Positions 17,347 to 26,338 of a stretch of DNA of 64,000 nucleotides are shown in pieces. The notes under the pieces were generated by a model. The model was given only the letters and a program-made list of their open reading frames with translations. It searched no databases and was not told where the DNA came from. Source of the stretch: Desulfoluna spongiiphila (GTDB lineage Bacteria > Desulfobacterota > Desulfobacteria > Desulfobacterales > Desulfolunaceae); contig NZ_FMUX01000001.1 in NCBI RefSeq assembly GCF_900101345.1, forward strand, positions 62,001 through 126,000. Reading direction: 5' to 3'. The stretch's first letter is position 1; each line of letters opens with the position of its first letter. Both the position numbers and the translations under genes were made by a program.

Positions 17347-18080
17347 CCAAAAGTCTTAGCTAAAGGACCTACAATTTTGATGAGGTCTCGATCGTTGGTG
17401 GCCTCGAAGGTCTGGCACATTCGCTTGTCGATCTGCTCGGACGCGATGGCTTCGATAGCGTTGATGACAGCCAGTTCCGCAAGGGTCAGCCCGTCACGGG
17501 TCTCCTTAACGTTCCGGGTCTTACGAAGCTCCGCTGTGTCCATGCCGGTGACAAACTGGTTGATCATGTTACTTGCTGTCTTCATGCCGTTGCGGGTGGC
17601 ACCCATGGTCCGTGCGGTGGAGTCAAACTGACGACGACACAGACGGCCCTTCATACGGGCTTCGATCTTTTCAGGGGACCACCCCCTGCTCCGGTACTTG
17701 GCTTCCAGCTTGTCGTAGTAGTGGTCAACAGCCTTTTCGGGATCAGCTTCGAACTCAAACCGTTCCTTGATCCATTCGTTGCACTGGATGTGGAACTCAG
17801 GGCTGAGGTACTTGGCGTAGGCCAGGGCGATCTGCCAGTGGGCGTAGGTTCCTTGGGCTTTACCCCGACCTTTGATGGACGTTATGATGTGTTCCTCACA
17901 CACATCAAGTTTATTACATAAGGATTTCAGGAAGTTCTTGGTGTCTTTATGTCTAAGCCACTGGGCCGGGGCTTGACTCATCCTCCCATCCACAGCCTTG
18001 TGCATCTGCGTCAGGTTGATCAGGTTGTCATCAGTGAATACGATCTGGGTGTCGTTATAGGTGCCAAGAATGTCGTTCAT
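17310..18080 (-). CDS. KilA-N domain protein
   Basis: 256 residues; start ATG 18080 with AAGGAG 7 nt upstream. N-terminal KilA-N: DDNLINLTQMHKAVDGR, then PAQWLRHKDTKNFLKSL and GKAQGTYAHWQIALAYAKYL, with the FHIQCNEWI end. KilA-N domains are DNA-binding modules of phages and large DNA viruses, often in antirepressors. The C-terminal part (about 130-256) is helical with a charged segment and is unassigned. First downstream gene of the leftward RNase HI-KilA-N group, so it may be expressed with the replication genes. Confidence 0.85.
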   Translation of the reverse strand: MNDILGTYNDTQIVFTDDNLINLTQMHKAVDGRMSQAPAQWLRHKDTKNFLKSLCNKLDVCEEHIITSIKGRGKAQGTYAHWQIALAYAKYLSPEFHIQCNEWIKERFEFEADPEKAVDHYYDKLEAKYRSRGWSPEKIEARMKGRLCRRQFDSTARTMGATRNGMKTASNMINQFVTGMDTAELRKTRNVKETRDGLTLAELAVINAIEAIASEQIDKRMCQTFEATNDRDLIKIVGPLAKTFGQALHNQGTTIG

Positions 18081-18155
18081 ATTGTTCTCCTTCGGGACCG
18101 GAGGTACAGGAGGCAGGTAGCAACAGAGTTGCAGTGACCCCCGGTCCTTCCGGTT

Positions 18156-18275
18156 CTATCGTTCCTGGAGCCACTCCTCAGGTATGAACTTGTCGGCCCA
18201 CTTGAAGCCGTTCCGTTCTGCCCATTGAGCGCAGGATTGTTTTGCATTGGGGTTAATCTTGAGAGCTGGGTTCAA
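18156..18275 (-). CDS. Possible 39-aa protein or displaced C-terminal fragment
   Basis: A frame running out of the RNase HI 3' end reads LNPALKINPNAKQSCAQWAE then RNGFKWADKFIPEEWLQER before TAG. The composition is convincingly protein-like, but there is no ATG or GTG; TTG 18275 is the only conventional start and lacks a ribosome site. It could be a separate small gene, or a C-terminal extension of RNase HI lost by a frameshift, since the frame stays open back into that gene. Confidence 0.35.
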   Translation of the reverse strand: MNPALKINPNAKQSCAQWAERNGFKWADKFIPEEWLQER

Positions 18276-18301
18276 TCCGGACGTCAGCCGTGGGGTGTGA
18301 C

Positions 18302-19009
18302 TTATGAGGGAGTCACAGTATATCCCCTGTCGACACGTAACGACACGGCACCACCACGGGTCACCTCATTCACCAGGGCGTCACAGCGTTCATTCAAGGG
18401 ATGACCGGCATGTCCCTTGACCCACTGGAAGGACACCCGACGATCCTCCGTCAGCTCCAATAGACGTTCCCAGAGGTCCCGGTTCAATGCTGGCTTGCCG
18501 TCGTTTTTCTTCCATCCCTTTTGTTTCCATCCGATGGCCCACCCCCGATTCACCGCATTGACCACGTACTTTGAGTCGGTAACGATGACAATCGGCCGAT
18601 CCACGGCACCCACCTGTTCAAGACCCCGGATACAACCCAAGAGTTCCATGCGGTTGTTGGTGGTATGCTGGTATCCGTCCTTCAGTTCTGTACGGTCGTC
18701 ACCGTCCACAATGACCACCCCATAGGCCCCGACACCTGGGTTCCCGATGGCCCCACCGTCGGAGTGGATCAAGACGGCATTATCGGGAACCATCATTGTG
18801 GGCTGCTGACGTTTCCCACTGGGGCTGCTGGTACGTTGGGTGGGACTTTGGGTAGGGTTCTTGATCCATGCCTCGGCCTCCACCCGGGTCTTGAACTTCC
18901 TGTGATGGTTGCCGATGAAGCCTTTGACCTGTTCCTCAGCTTCGGGCCATGTGGTGTAGACTCCGGGGACCCTTCCTTTTGCCACTGCATAGTACTGTTG
19001 TTTCACCAT
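18302..19009 (-). CDS. Ribonuclease HI with N-terminal hybrid-binding domain
   Basis: 235 residues from ATG 19009 (AAGGA 6 nt upstream); the longer upstream frame has no conserved sequence. Residues 1-50 (YYAVAKGRVPGVYTTWPEAE) are the RNA/DNA hybrid-binding domain found in RNases H1. The catalytic domain has D84 (IHSDGGAIGN), E122 (NNRMELLG), D145 (TDSKYVVN) and D210 (NERCDALV), all four carboxylates intact. It likely removes RNA primers or R-loops during replication of the element. Upstream, 485 bp is non-coding. Confidence 0.92.
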   Translation of the reverse strand: MVKQQYYAVAKGRVPGVYTTWPEAEEQVKGFIGNHHRKFKTRVEAEAWIKNPTQSPTQRTSSPSGKRQQPTMMVPDNAVLIHSDGGAIGNPGVGAYGVVIVDGDDRTELKDGYQHTTNNRMELLGCIRGLEQVGAVDRPIVIVTDSKYVVNAVNRGWAIGWKQKGWKKNDGKPALNRDLWERLLELTEDRRVSFQWVKGHAGHPLNERCDALVNEVTRGGAVSLRVDRGYTVTPS

Positions 19010-19495
19010 TATGTTCCTTTCAAGGACCGTCCACTGAAGGCGGCCCCTTGTGTTTTGATTGATGGTTATGAGACCTCCTGACTCCTGAATGAATCTCCTT
19101 CTGTTGGGACATTCTATGGATACTATCAGGGTAGAGGAGGTCTCTATGATTGTGCCGTAGGCATCCGTAGCAGCACAGTAAGCGAAGCTTTCACGCTGTA
19201 AGGACACCCAGCTTAGGGACACCATAAGGACCCGTTCCGTCAGGATGTATGTAAGGATCTTGATAGAGGGTCCCTGCGCCTTCGTCCCCCGCAAGCGGGA
19301 GTCTCATGCTTGGAGCCTACACCTTCGGCTACGGCGGTATGAGCTGAGGGAATGGACATTATGTACCCCCATAGCCCCCTTAGGATGTCTTTACGTTGTA
19401 CCCCTTTTCTATTAAGGGACGGCCGTACAACACCCTGCTTTTACACTCTATATCAACTCAAAGTACACCACTCAGGTGTACCACCCCACAGAACC
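19010..19495. other. Non-coding spacer inside the element
   Basis: 486 bp between the RNase HI start and the ATPase stop. No credible open frame. Holds an inverted repeat GTACACC-N5-GGTGTAC (19463-19481) close to the ATPase stop. Promoter signals for the RNase HI/KilA-N genes should lie here, but none is convincing. Confidence 0.4.
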
Positions 19496-20746
19496 CTACC
19501 GCTCCGTCACACCCATGAAGGCTGTCAGAAGGCCCCGCATCCGTCGTGACGGCAAGTACAGGTCCACCGGCATGTCTTCCCGTAGCGCCGACCGCATGAT
19601 CCACTGGATCAATTCCGAGAGGGCGTAACGGTCTTCATCCACCGTACCCGCACCACGGGCCTTCAAGTATCGTTGAACCGGAGTATTGACGTACCGATTG
19701 ATGCAATACGCCAGGATCGTGCGGTCCCGATACTGATTGGTTGCCCGGACGTTGCAGACCTCAAAGGCACCCGCATAGCCCTTACCCTTGAGACTGTCCG
19801 TCTGATCTTTAAAGGTTGTCCAAAGGATTGTGTCGGCGGTTGCCTTGTGCTTCTTACGAAAGTAATTCGAGAGGTTGCGCCGGAGTTGCGCCTTGAGTGG
19901 GCCGTTGCGCTTGTTGTGGTACCAGCTCAGGGAGAGGGACGTCCTGCCATGCCCCACGGCGTTCAACTTGGTGCCGTTGTCCACGTGGATGGTCAGGAGG
20001 TCCCCCAGACGTCGCCGAAAGTCCTCGTCGTAGCCGTCGTAGAGGTCCACAAGCTCATACTTGGTGGGATCACTGTGGGGAGCGTCGGGGGTCCTACACC
20101 GGACCGTCCGATATTGATACCCGACGTCGTGCAAGTCGAAGTATGCCTTTTGGATCTGTCCGTCAAACATGTAAGTCAGGATGTGGGTACTCTTGAAAGC
20201 TCCGAAGATCTCACGGGGGAGTTCCCAGACAAGTATTTTGCCGTCGATGTAGACCAGCCTGTTGTCCCTTGCCAAGCCGACTATCTCAGCGTATTTGCCG
20301 TCATAATCAAGGGGGACGTCCTGCTTGACTGATACCCGGTGTGTTTCGGGATCCGCATCAAGATGAAGCCTGAATAGGTCAGAGAGATCGCCCTTGGTGA
20401 TGGGAACTTGGTGGACCACATCCATAACCTCGTCAAGGATTAGGTGGTAGTCGGACTTGGTAAGCAGGTCCAACGTCTCGGCGTCCATGAGGCTGAACAG
20501 CGCGTGGGTTGATGCAATGTTGTGACCGTCCATGATGAGAGCCTTCAGGGAATCGCTCTTGTTGAATCTGCCGGGCTTCGCTGTGGGCTCCTTGAAGGAT
20601 AGGGAGGGACATGCCTTGGTAATACGCTTCACTTCCTCAAGGTAGGGCGTGATGAAAAGGTAATTGTGTTCAGGGGTCTGATTCATTCGGTTGATACACC
20701 ACGTAGTCTTACCGGCTCCGCACGGTGCATCGACAATATTGATTAT
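19496..20746 (-). CDS. P-loop ATPase / DEAD-like helicase-type protein, AUA start
   Basis: 416 residues. Read from ATA 20746 (AAGGAG 8 nt upstream) it begins IINIVDAPCGAGKTTW: a Walker A motif (K13, T14) at the very N-terminus; Walker B is LILDEVMD (D105, E106). The first in-frame ATG, 20686, would delete Walker A. A TAA (the stop of the preceding gene) closes the frame 5 codons before ATA, so no conventional start can include Walker A. ATA differs from ATG by one base. The C-terminal half has AFEVCNVRATNQYRDRTILA, typical of phage SF2-like helicases. The gene directly follows the LPD38 gene. Confidence 0.75.
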   Translation of the reverse strand: MINIVDAPCGAGKTTWCINRMNQTPEHNYLFITPYLEEVKRITKACPSLSFKEPTAKPGRFNKSDSLKALIMDGHNIASTHALFSLMDAETLDLLTKSDYHLILDEVMDVVHQVPITKGDLSDLFRLHLDADPETHRVSVKQDVPLDYDGKYAEIVGLARDNRLVYIDGKILVWELPREIFGAFKSTHILTYMFDGQIQKAYFDLHDVGYQYRTVRCRTPDAPHSDPTKYELVDLYDGYDEDFRRRLGDLLTIHVDNGTKLNAVGHGRTSLSLSWYHNKRNGPLKAQLRRNLSNYFRKKHKATADTILWTTFKDQTDSLKGKGYAGAFEVCNVRATNQYRDRTILAYCINRYVNTPVQRYLKARGAGTVDEDRYALSELIQWIMRSALREDMPVDLYLPSRRMRGLLTAFMGVTER

Positions 20747-20758
20747 GGGAAATGCTCC

Positions 20759-23700
20759 TTAATGGGTTTGGGATGGCTTCATGTTCAACCACTGCCACTC
20801 CTTTAACTGTTCAATTTGTTGGTCCAGCTTGTCGTAGGCAGTAAGGCCACATTGGCCCATCATTGTGATCTGCTTATAGATTTCCTCCAGTTGTTCTGTC
20901 TTGAAGTGGGCCAGCTCCTTTCCGTGGAGACCAAACTCCCCGTCCTTCGCATTGTGAATACGGTACGCCAGCCCCCTGAGTGTGACGATGGTGTCATAGA
21001 TGCCGTCCAGCTTGACCCACCGCTGATCATTCATGACCAAGTTGTAGTTCTCAAAGTCCATAGCCTTCAGGAGACCGTCTGCTGTGGTCCAAGAACGGAC
21101 AGCCTTCTTGTGCCTCTTCATGAACGCATCCATGCTACGGCTGCTTGACTTCGGGCTTCGGATCATGAAGGCCCTTACTACCGGGAGATCCTCCATACGC
21201 CACTCAGGGGGTACCTCCTCTTTCGGTCGCAGAAAGTGGTCAAGACCCATAGTGGCATATCGTCCCATCCCTGCCGTCCAGCTCTGCACCAAGTTGTCGA
21301 TCATGATGGGGCTGACGGTTCCCTCCCCGTGATCGTATCCGAGCGCCTCCGCTCCCCGCGCAATCACGCTACTGATCTTACGTGCCGTTGCCGATGTGTA
21401 GGTAGTCCTTTGAAACTCAGGGAGAACGTCCTCCATGTAGTGCGGAACAAGGTTGTTGCCTGTGAAGAAGCTGTGGTTGGTCAGTGATTCAATATAGGGT
21501 TCAGCAATGGTCGGGCTAATGCTCAAACCGAACTTCTCCATAATGCTGTTACGGAAGCCGTCCCACGCATGAGGATCTTCGCGGCGCATCGCATCAAGTC
21601 CGCGCTCAAAGCTTGACCCGAAGATGATACCGACCTCATGGGGCTTTGGTATTCGCACCAAGTAATCCCCAATTGGCAAGACCCAATATAGGTCACGCTC
21701 CCACTGGGGCACCTCTTTGACACGCTCATCGTCACCAAACAAGGTGTTAATCACAATGCTCGGCAAGGTGACCACACCAAACACCCGCAGGGCTGTACCT
21801 TGGGGGTCCCGTTTGAAGGCGTGGTGTAACTTTGCCATGCTCTGGATTCCAGCATTGTGGAAGGCCACGAGGTCGTTGATGTACCGTCCCCATGATCCGG
21901 CCTTCCCAAAGTCCAAACTGATGTCCCGCGATTGGTACGCCCTTTCGGTAAGGCTCGCACCCTTCCGTCCAGCCTGAATGAATTCACCCACTCGCGTGGC
22001 TGACTCAGCGGTCCCACCAATCTTCTGGTAGATCGTCCAGAGCTTCTTCATGTCCACAGTGTTGTGGAGAGTCCGTTCACTGAGGGACCTATAGACGTCC
22101 CCCTGAAGGTGGCCCAAGTGTTCGGAACTGAGGTTCCCCATAGCGCCGCCGGAACGGAGCCACTCCTTGTAAGTATTGGTGGTCTTCATGGCGTGGTAAG
22201 CACCCTCAGCAAAGCTCCGAATGTGCCGGTTACCGTTTTCACTGAAAGCAAATGCACTGCTGATGTCACGGACCACGTTTGCTGCCATAAAGTCAGGACT
22301 TGATGTCGCACCACCTCGAAGGAGTGTTGCCGGAGCCTTCAGAATCTTATGCAGGAACCGACCGCCCGGACTCTTGGGACTCCACTCCCGTCCGGTCAAG
22401 TTGTTCATTGCACGGGCGATACCTTCGGGGACCTCATAGGCGTAACGCTTACCGTCGCGGTATCCATAGATGACTGAGGATTCCTTACCGTGGGTGGCCT
22501 CCATGAGATCCACGGCGGTCACCTCAGAGCGTTTGATGCCCATCCGGTTGGCGACTTCAGACACCGCATCGTGGTCCTTTCCCAACTTGAGACGCTTGAT
22601 GGTCGCCCCCTTAATGTCGGTGTCAGCCAGCATGTTCACCACCCGGTTATGCTCGATTGCACGGAAGGTACTCTGGAGGTCAACAGCCCACTGCTGAAGA
22701 ACGTTGGTGAGTGGACGTCCAGAACCCTCGATGGTCTTGAGGGGTTTACCTTCAGCATCGAACTTAGGTCCCAGCTTCACCATGTCATCCATAAGACGCT
22801 TGAAGGGTACGTACTCCTGGTTGGCGTTCTTGATGCGGTTCCACTCGCTTTTACTCAGGAACCCCGCCTCATGCTGCATCTTGAGGACGCTACTGTTCAG
22901 GGCCCGGAAGTCGGCGGCGTCATGCTTGTACAAAGCGTCACCACGCTTGATGACCTCCTTTAGGTCGTATTGTCGGAAGCCCGTGACCTCGTTGGCGTTC
23001 TTGGCGTCGAGTTTCCCCTGCATCTCGGATTGAAGCTTACCCATCCGCTTACTGAGCTTGGAGTATTCGGCCTTGTTGCCGACGTTCTCGGCCATTCTGC
23101 GGCGTAGGTCTCGCACCTCTTGACGGAGCTTCCTGCGGGACTTGTGGGCACGCTTCTCCAGTTCGACCGCACGACGGCTTACCAAGTACTCGGCGAAGCC
23201 TTGGAGGCTCTTACCAGCTTCAGGGTTGTGGGCGTTTCTTAAGATCTGGAGCATACCCTTGGTACCATCGGTGTCACCGGTCTTCAGGTCCCACCCCCCG
23301 TGCTCCATAATGTGTTCCACTTTGCCCATCCATCCACGGGCAACACGGGCTTGCTTGTAGGGGTTGCGTTTGGCATCGAGTTCGGCGGCAGCTCCCTTCC
23401 CCTCCACCTCATCGACGAACCGCCGTATGGGTCCCAGGTCATCCACAAACTTGTCCTCGGCCCACTGCTTGACCCCTTTGACGTCCTCCTTCAGGTCACG
23501 GGTAGGTCGCTCCCCGGTGTCGATCTTTTCGCGGGGACCTCCCATCAAAGCATCGGGGACCCCCTCATGGGCACTGACAAGCTGGGCACGGAGGGTCTCA
23601 TCTTCACGGGCCATCTTCATGACTGCATTGGGGTGGAGGCCGGTCTCCTCATAGATGTGCATCAGCTTGGCTTCCATGTGGCTCTTCTGTCGGAGCCGGG

Positions 23701-24619
23701 CGTCGGCCATCTGGTTACGGAGGGGAGCACCAGCGGCATGTGTGGCGTGACCCGCAGCAAGACTGATTGCGCTCATCCTAAAGTCTTCCATGGTGGGCAG
23801 ACCCCCGTTCATCACGATACTGTGGGCTGTGGTCCCAGCGACAAGCTCCGTGGGGATCTGAGCCAGCCGACCAGCCGTTGCCCCCCATACGCCTTTTACC
23901 GCTGTACCCATCTTCTCCCCGGCTTTACCTCCGGCCATGCTCACTGCTCCAGCCTTGGTGCCTTCCCACAGGGATCTCTGAAGGCGTTCCCCCAGTTCCA
24001 TCTGGCTGACCTCAGGCTCCAGGGTGTACTCGTCTATAAGCCACTGACGGAGAGTCGCAGGGGCAGCACCCGCACCACCAAGAGCCGCCAGGGGGTTCAT
24101 CGTGAATATACCAGGGGCAGCACCAGCAACGGACACAGGGGCGTCCAGGGACCCCGCTACGATCTCCTTAATAAACTGCTGACGGAGGGTGAGCTTCTCA
24201 TTGGTGGGCACCGGGGCCTTCTTCTGTGCGTACATCCCAACGATACTCTCATCGTAGCCCATCTCAGCGGCCCTCTCCCAGTCGCGCATTTCGGCCTGGA
24301 CCACCCTGGCTAATGCCGTGTCCTCCCACATCGCTCCCATCTGTTCCTGGTCTTCACGTCGGGCCTGGGCCTTCAGTGAGCGGGTCTTGTAGGATTTCTT
24401 GTTGGTGGTGAACCTGGAGCGGGGACCCTTCAAACTGACGAATGCCCGTTCCTTGGCTTCCGGGGTGATCATCTCTACGCCAGCCTCATCAGCCACCGCC
24501 AGGATAGGGTCATTAGTTTCATGCGTAATGGTCGTACCTGCAAGAGCTGCGTCGGCTACAGCCAGGATAGGGTCATAGGGTTCGGGTTGTGTTGGAAGTG
24601 CTTCAGTTACATTATCCAT
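20759..24619 (-). CDS. Large polyvalent protein with LPD38-like domain (1286 aa)
   Basis: Start ATG 24619 follows AAGGATGACAC. The N-terminus holds two copies of a DPILAVAD motif. A Gly/Ala-rich hydrophobic stretch (about 155-300) and a coiled-coil (about 480-560, KRAHKSRRKLRQEVRDLRRR) follow. The segment LRGGATSSPDFMAANVVRD then ISSAFAF (about 790-820) is the LPD38 hallmark, with the WGRYINDLVAFHNAGIQSM and PKPHEVGIIFG blocks after it. LPD38 domains occur in very large phage and mobile-element proteins, many thought to enter the cell with the DNA. Length is close to T7-type internal virion proteins, but I see no transglycosylase motif. Probably the first gene of the leftward cluster with the ATPase. 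Confidence 0.7.
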   Translation of the reverse strand: MDNVTEALPTQPEPYDPILAVADAALAGTTITHETNDPILAVADEAGVEMITPEAKERAFVSLKGPRSRFTTNKKSYKTRSLKAQARREDQEQMGAMWEDTALARVVQAEMRDWERAAEMGYDESIVGMYAQKKAPVPTNEKLTLRQQFIKEIVAGSLDAPVSVAGAAPGIFTMNPLAALGGAGAAPATLRQWLIDEYTLEPEVSQMELGERLQRSLWEGTKAGAVSMAGGKAGEKMGTAVKGVWGATAGRLAQIPTELVAGTTAHSIVMNGGLPTMEDFRMSAISLAAGHATHAAGAPLRNQMADARLRQKSHMEAKLMHIYEETGLHPNAVMKMAREDETLRAQLVSAHEGVPDALMGGPREKIDTGERPTRDLKEDVKGVKQWAEDKFVDDLGPIRRFVDEVEGKGAAAELDAKRNPYKQARVARGWMGKVEHIMEHGGWDLKTGDTDGTKGMLQILRNAHNPEAGKSLQGFAEYLVSRRAVELEKRAHKSRRKLRQEVRDLRRRMAENVGNKAEYSKLSKRMGKLQSEMQGKLDAKNANEVTGFRQYDLKEVIKRGDALYKHDAADFRALNSSVLKMQHEAGFLSKSEWNRIKNANQEYVPFKRLMDDMVKLGPKFDAEGKPLKTIEGSGRPLTNVLQQWAVDLQSTFRAIEHNRVVNMLADTDIKGATIKRLKLGKDHDAVSEVANRMGIKRSEVTAVDLMEATHGKESSVIYGYRDGKRYAYEVPEGIARAMNNLTGREWSPKSPGGRFLHKILKAPATLLRGGATSSPDFMAANVVRDISSAFAFSENGNRHIRSFAEGAYHAMKTTNTYKEWLRSGGAMGNLSSEHLGHLQGDVYRSLSERTLHNTVDMKKLWTIYQKIGGTAESATRVGEFIQAGRKGASLTERAYQSRDISLDFGKAGSWGRYINDLVAFHNAGIQSMAKLHHAFKRDPQGTALRVFGVVTLPSIVINTLFGDDERVKEVPQWERDLYWVLPIGDYLVRIPKPHEVGIIFGSSFERGLDAMRREDPHAWDGFRNSIMEKFGLSISPTIAEPYIESLTNHSFFTGNNLVPHYMEDVLPEFQRTTYTSATARKISSVIARGAEALGYDHGEGTVSPIMIDNLVQSWTAGMGRYATMGLDHFLRPKEEVPPEWRMEDLPVVRAFMIRSPKSSSRSMDAFMKRHKKAVRSWTTADGLLKAMDFENYNLVMNDQRWVKLDGIYDTIVTLRGLAYRIHNAKDGEFGLHGKELAHFKTEQLEEIYKQITMMGQCGLTAYDKLDQQIEQLKEWQWLNMKPSQTH

Positions 24620-24685
24620 GTGTCATCCTTGTTTTTGGTAAACGTTAGGGCGTTCATTCTCCTGCTATGTAGGGATAGGGGGTCA

Positions 24686-24767
24686 CTACGGAATTTAGCG
24701 ACCGGAGGTGAGACGTCCATACTGCTACAATGGAGTGTTCCAGAGTGGCTACGGAGTTTAGCGACCG
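24686..24767. repeat. 19-bp direct repeat beside integrase 2
   Basis: CTACGGARTTTAGCGACCG at 24686-24704 and 24749-24767, one mismatch, 63 bp apart, just downstream of the integrase 2 stop and upstream of the LPD38 gene. They may be recombinase arm or excisionase sites. Confidence 0.55.
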
Positions 24768-24811
24768 CTGGTGGGGATGGGCATGGGCGAGGGGAGGATG
24801 ACTGGTTGTCC

Positions 24812-25975
24812 TTATATTCGTTCCAGTTCGTCGGCAAGATCGATAGGAACCAGGTGGGTGTATATCATCGTGGTACTAATGTCTTCGTGCCCAAGGAGGG
24901 CTTGAACCTTTGCCACTGGGACCCCATCCTCAAGGAGTCGGGTGGCGACCGTGTGTCGGATTGCATGGACCACAAAATGCTTATCCGTGATCCCCAAATG
25001 GCGGCGACCCTTTTTCCACACCTTGCCCACATAGTCGTTGGAAAGCGGGAAGGCGCGACTATCAGGGGCCGGAGAAAGGTCTCTCAGAAGAGTATGGACG
25101 GTGGGGGTCATTGGTAGTGTCCGAATGGATTTACCCTTGGCAATATCCGCACTGATCATGATCGTACGTCGGGTCAGGTTGATGTGGCGACCATACGTGA
25201 TCGCACAGGCTTCACCCAGGCGCATTCCGGTTTTCCTAAGGACCATCAGGAGATCCCCGACAAGTCGCCGTTTCTGTGTGGCCTCTTCGTTGACCAGTGG
25301 GGCTCCAGTCATCTTGTCGGTGAGGACGACGGTCTCCCCGCCCCGTTGGCCGTACTTGAGGACCGGGATTTGCGTAAAGTCGATCATGGCCGCCAGCTCT
25401 TCGTCAGTGACAAGTCTATCCCGCCGGTATTGTTTCTCACTGACCATCTCCCAGTCTGGTAGCTTGGTGAGGTTGCCCTGTTTGTGTTGGTCCAAGATGA
25501 TCGTGCGGAGGGCCGTTACGTAGCGGTTGACGGTTGCATCCGCTCTGTGATGCTTCTTTGTGGCTGTCCCGATGTTCTGACTAAGGAGGATGTTACGGAG
25601 TCGACGGACGGTGGTTGTGGTGATGGTGTTGCAGGGAGGGTCCCCCAGTGCATCAATGATGACTCTCAGCTTTATCAAGGAGTCCTCACCGTGGGCCAAG
25701 CCCTTCCACTTCAGGTCGTAGTATTCTTGGGTGGCCTCCGACAGACGGATGGGATGGACGGTTGAGACTGTCGTGGGAGGGGAGTCAATCTCAATGTCAA
25801 TTTCCTGTCGGACCCTATCCATGACTACTTTGGCACGCTCAAGGTCCCGTTCCCCAGTGGTACGAGAGATGCGCTTACCTCGGTGTCGGAACTGCATTTT
25901 GATGGCCCCTGTAGGCTCCCCCTTGTCGTTGTGCCACTGGACTAAACTGTCGGATAGTCGTCTATATTGTCCCAT
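24812..25975 (-). CDS. Tyrosine recombinase / phage integrase (integrase 2)
   Basis: 387 residues with an N-terminal arm-binding region (KMQFRHRGKRISRTTGERDL), a SAM-like core-binding domain (about 75-175) and a catalytic domain with GMRLGEA (Arg), H337-A-I-R340-H, GHEDISTTMIYTHL (His/Trp position and Tyr372). All catalytic residues are present. It is unrelated at the N-terminus to integrase 1 and lies at the opposite end of the element facing inward. It may resolve multimers, serve a second site, or belong to an older insertion nested in the same tRNA. Confidence 0.92.
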   Translation of the reverse strand: MGQYRRLSDSLVQWHNDKGEPTGAIKMQFRHRGKRISRTTGERDLERAKVVMDRVRQEIDIEIDSPPTTVSTVHPIRLSEATQEYYDLKWKGLAHGEDSLIKLRVIIDALGDPPCNTITTTTVRRLRNILLSQNIGTATKKHHRADATVNRYVTALRTIILDQHKQGNLTKLPDWEMVSEKQYRRDRLVTDEELAAMIDFTQIPVLKYGQRGGETVVLTDKMTGAPLVNEEATQKRRLVGDLLMVLRKTGMRLGEACAITYGRHINLTRRTIMISADIAKGKSIRTLPMTPTVHTLLRDLSPAPDSRAFPLSNDYVGKVWKKGRRHLGITDKHFVVHAIRHTVATRLLEDGVPVAKVQALLGHEDISTTMIYTHLVPIDLADELERI

Positions 25976-26338
25976 GCATACCTCTGCAGATCAGCAGAAT
26001 AAGCCTGCTGTATCAGTAGTTTATATACAATGGCACCCCAAGCAATGCAAGGGGGTGGGATGATCAGGGAGATCTTAGGAGTGCCCACAGTGTCTGCCCC
26101 TTCCCGGTGCTCTCCTTCCGAAACAAACAGATACTCTGACCCACGGTCGCTGACCATCTCGACCACTCCGGCACTGCCCCCATCCGTTCTGCTTAGTGAC
26201 TGTCAAAAAGGTATACCTTCCTAACACCCTTCAAACCCGTGTCATAAAGGTCTGTATTTGAGTTGTTGACAGCCATTCCAAGAAGGTCTAAGACAATGAT
26301 TACACATTTTCTAACAGCCACCGGAAGGAGCATCGCAC
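25976..26338. other. Divergent control region between integrase 2 and resolvase
   Basis: Contains the integrase 2 promoter (26022-26050, minus), a 12-bp palindrome AAGGTATACCTT at 26208-26219, and two further AAGGTCT copies at about 26237 and 26284. A TTGACA (26266-26271) with a weak TAAGAC 17 nt later could drive the resolvase. The repeated AAGGT motifs could be resolvase binding (res-like) sites. Confidence 0.45.
26022..26050 (-). promoter_or_regulatory. Promoter of integrase 2
   Basis: Minus strand TTGCAT (26045-26050), 17 nt, TATATA (26022-26027), 46 nt upstream of the start codon at 25975. Confidence 0.5.

Noticed and set aside
24607..24837. 76-codon minus-strand frame between integrase 2 and the LPD38 gene
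   Set aside because: It overlaps both genes and spans the 19-bp direct repeats; no ribosome site or family similarity.
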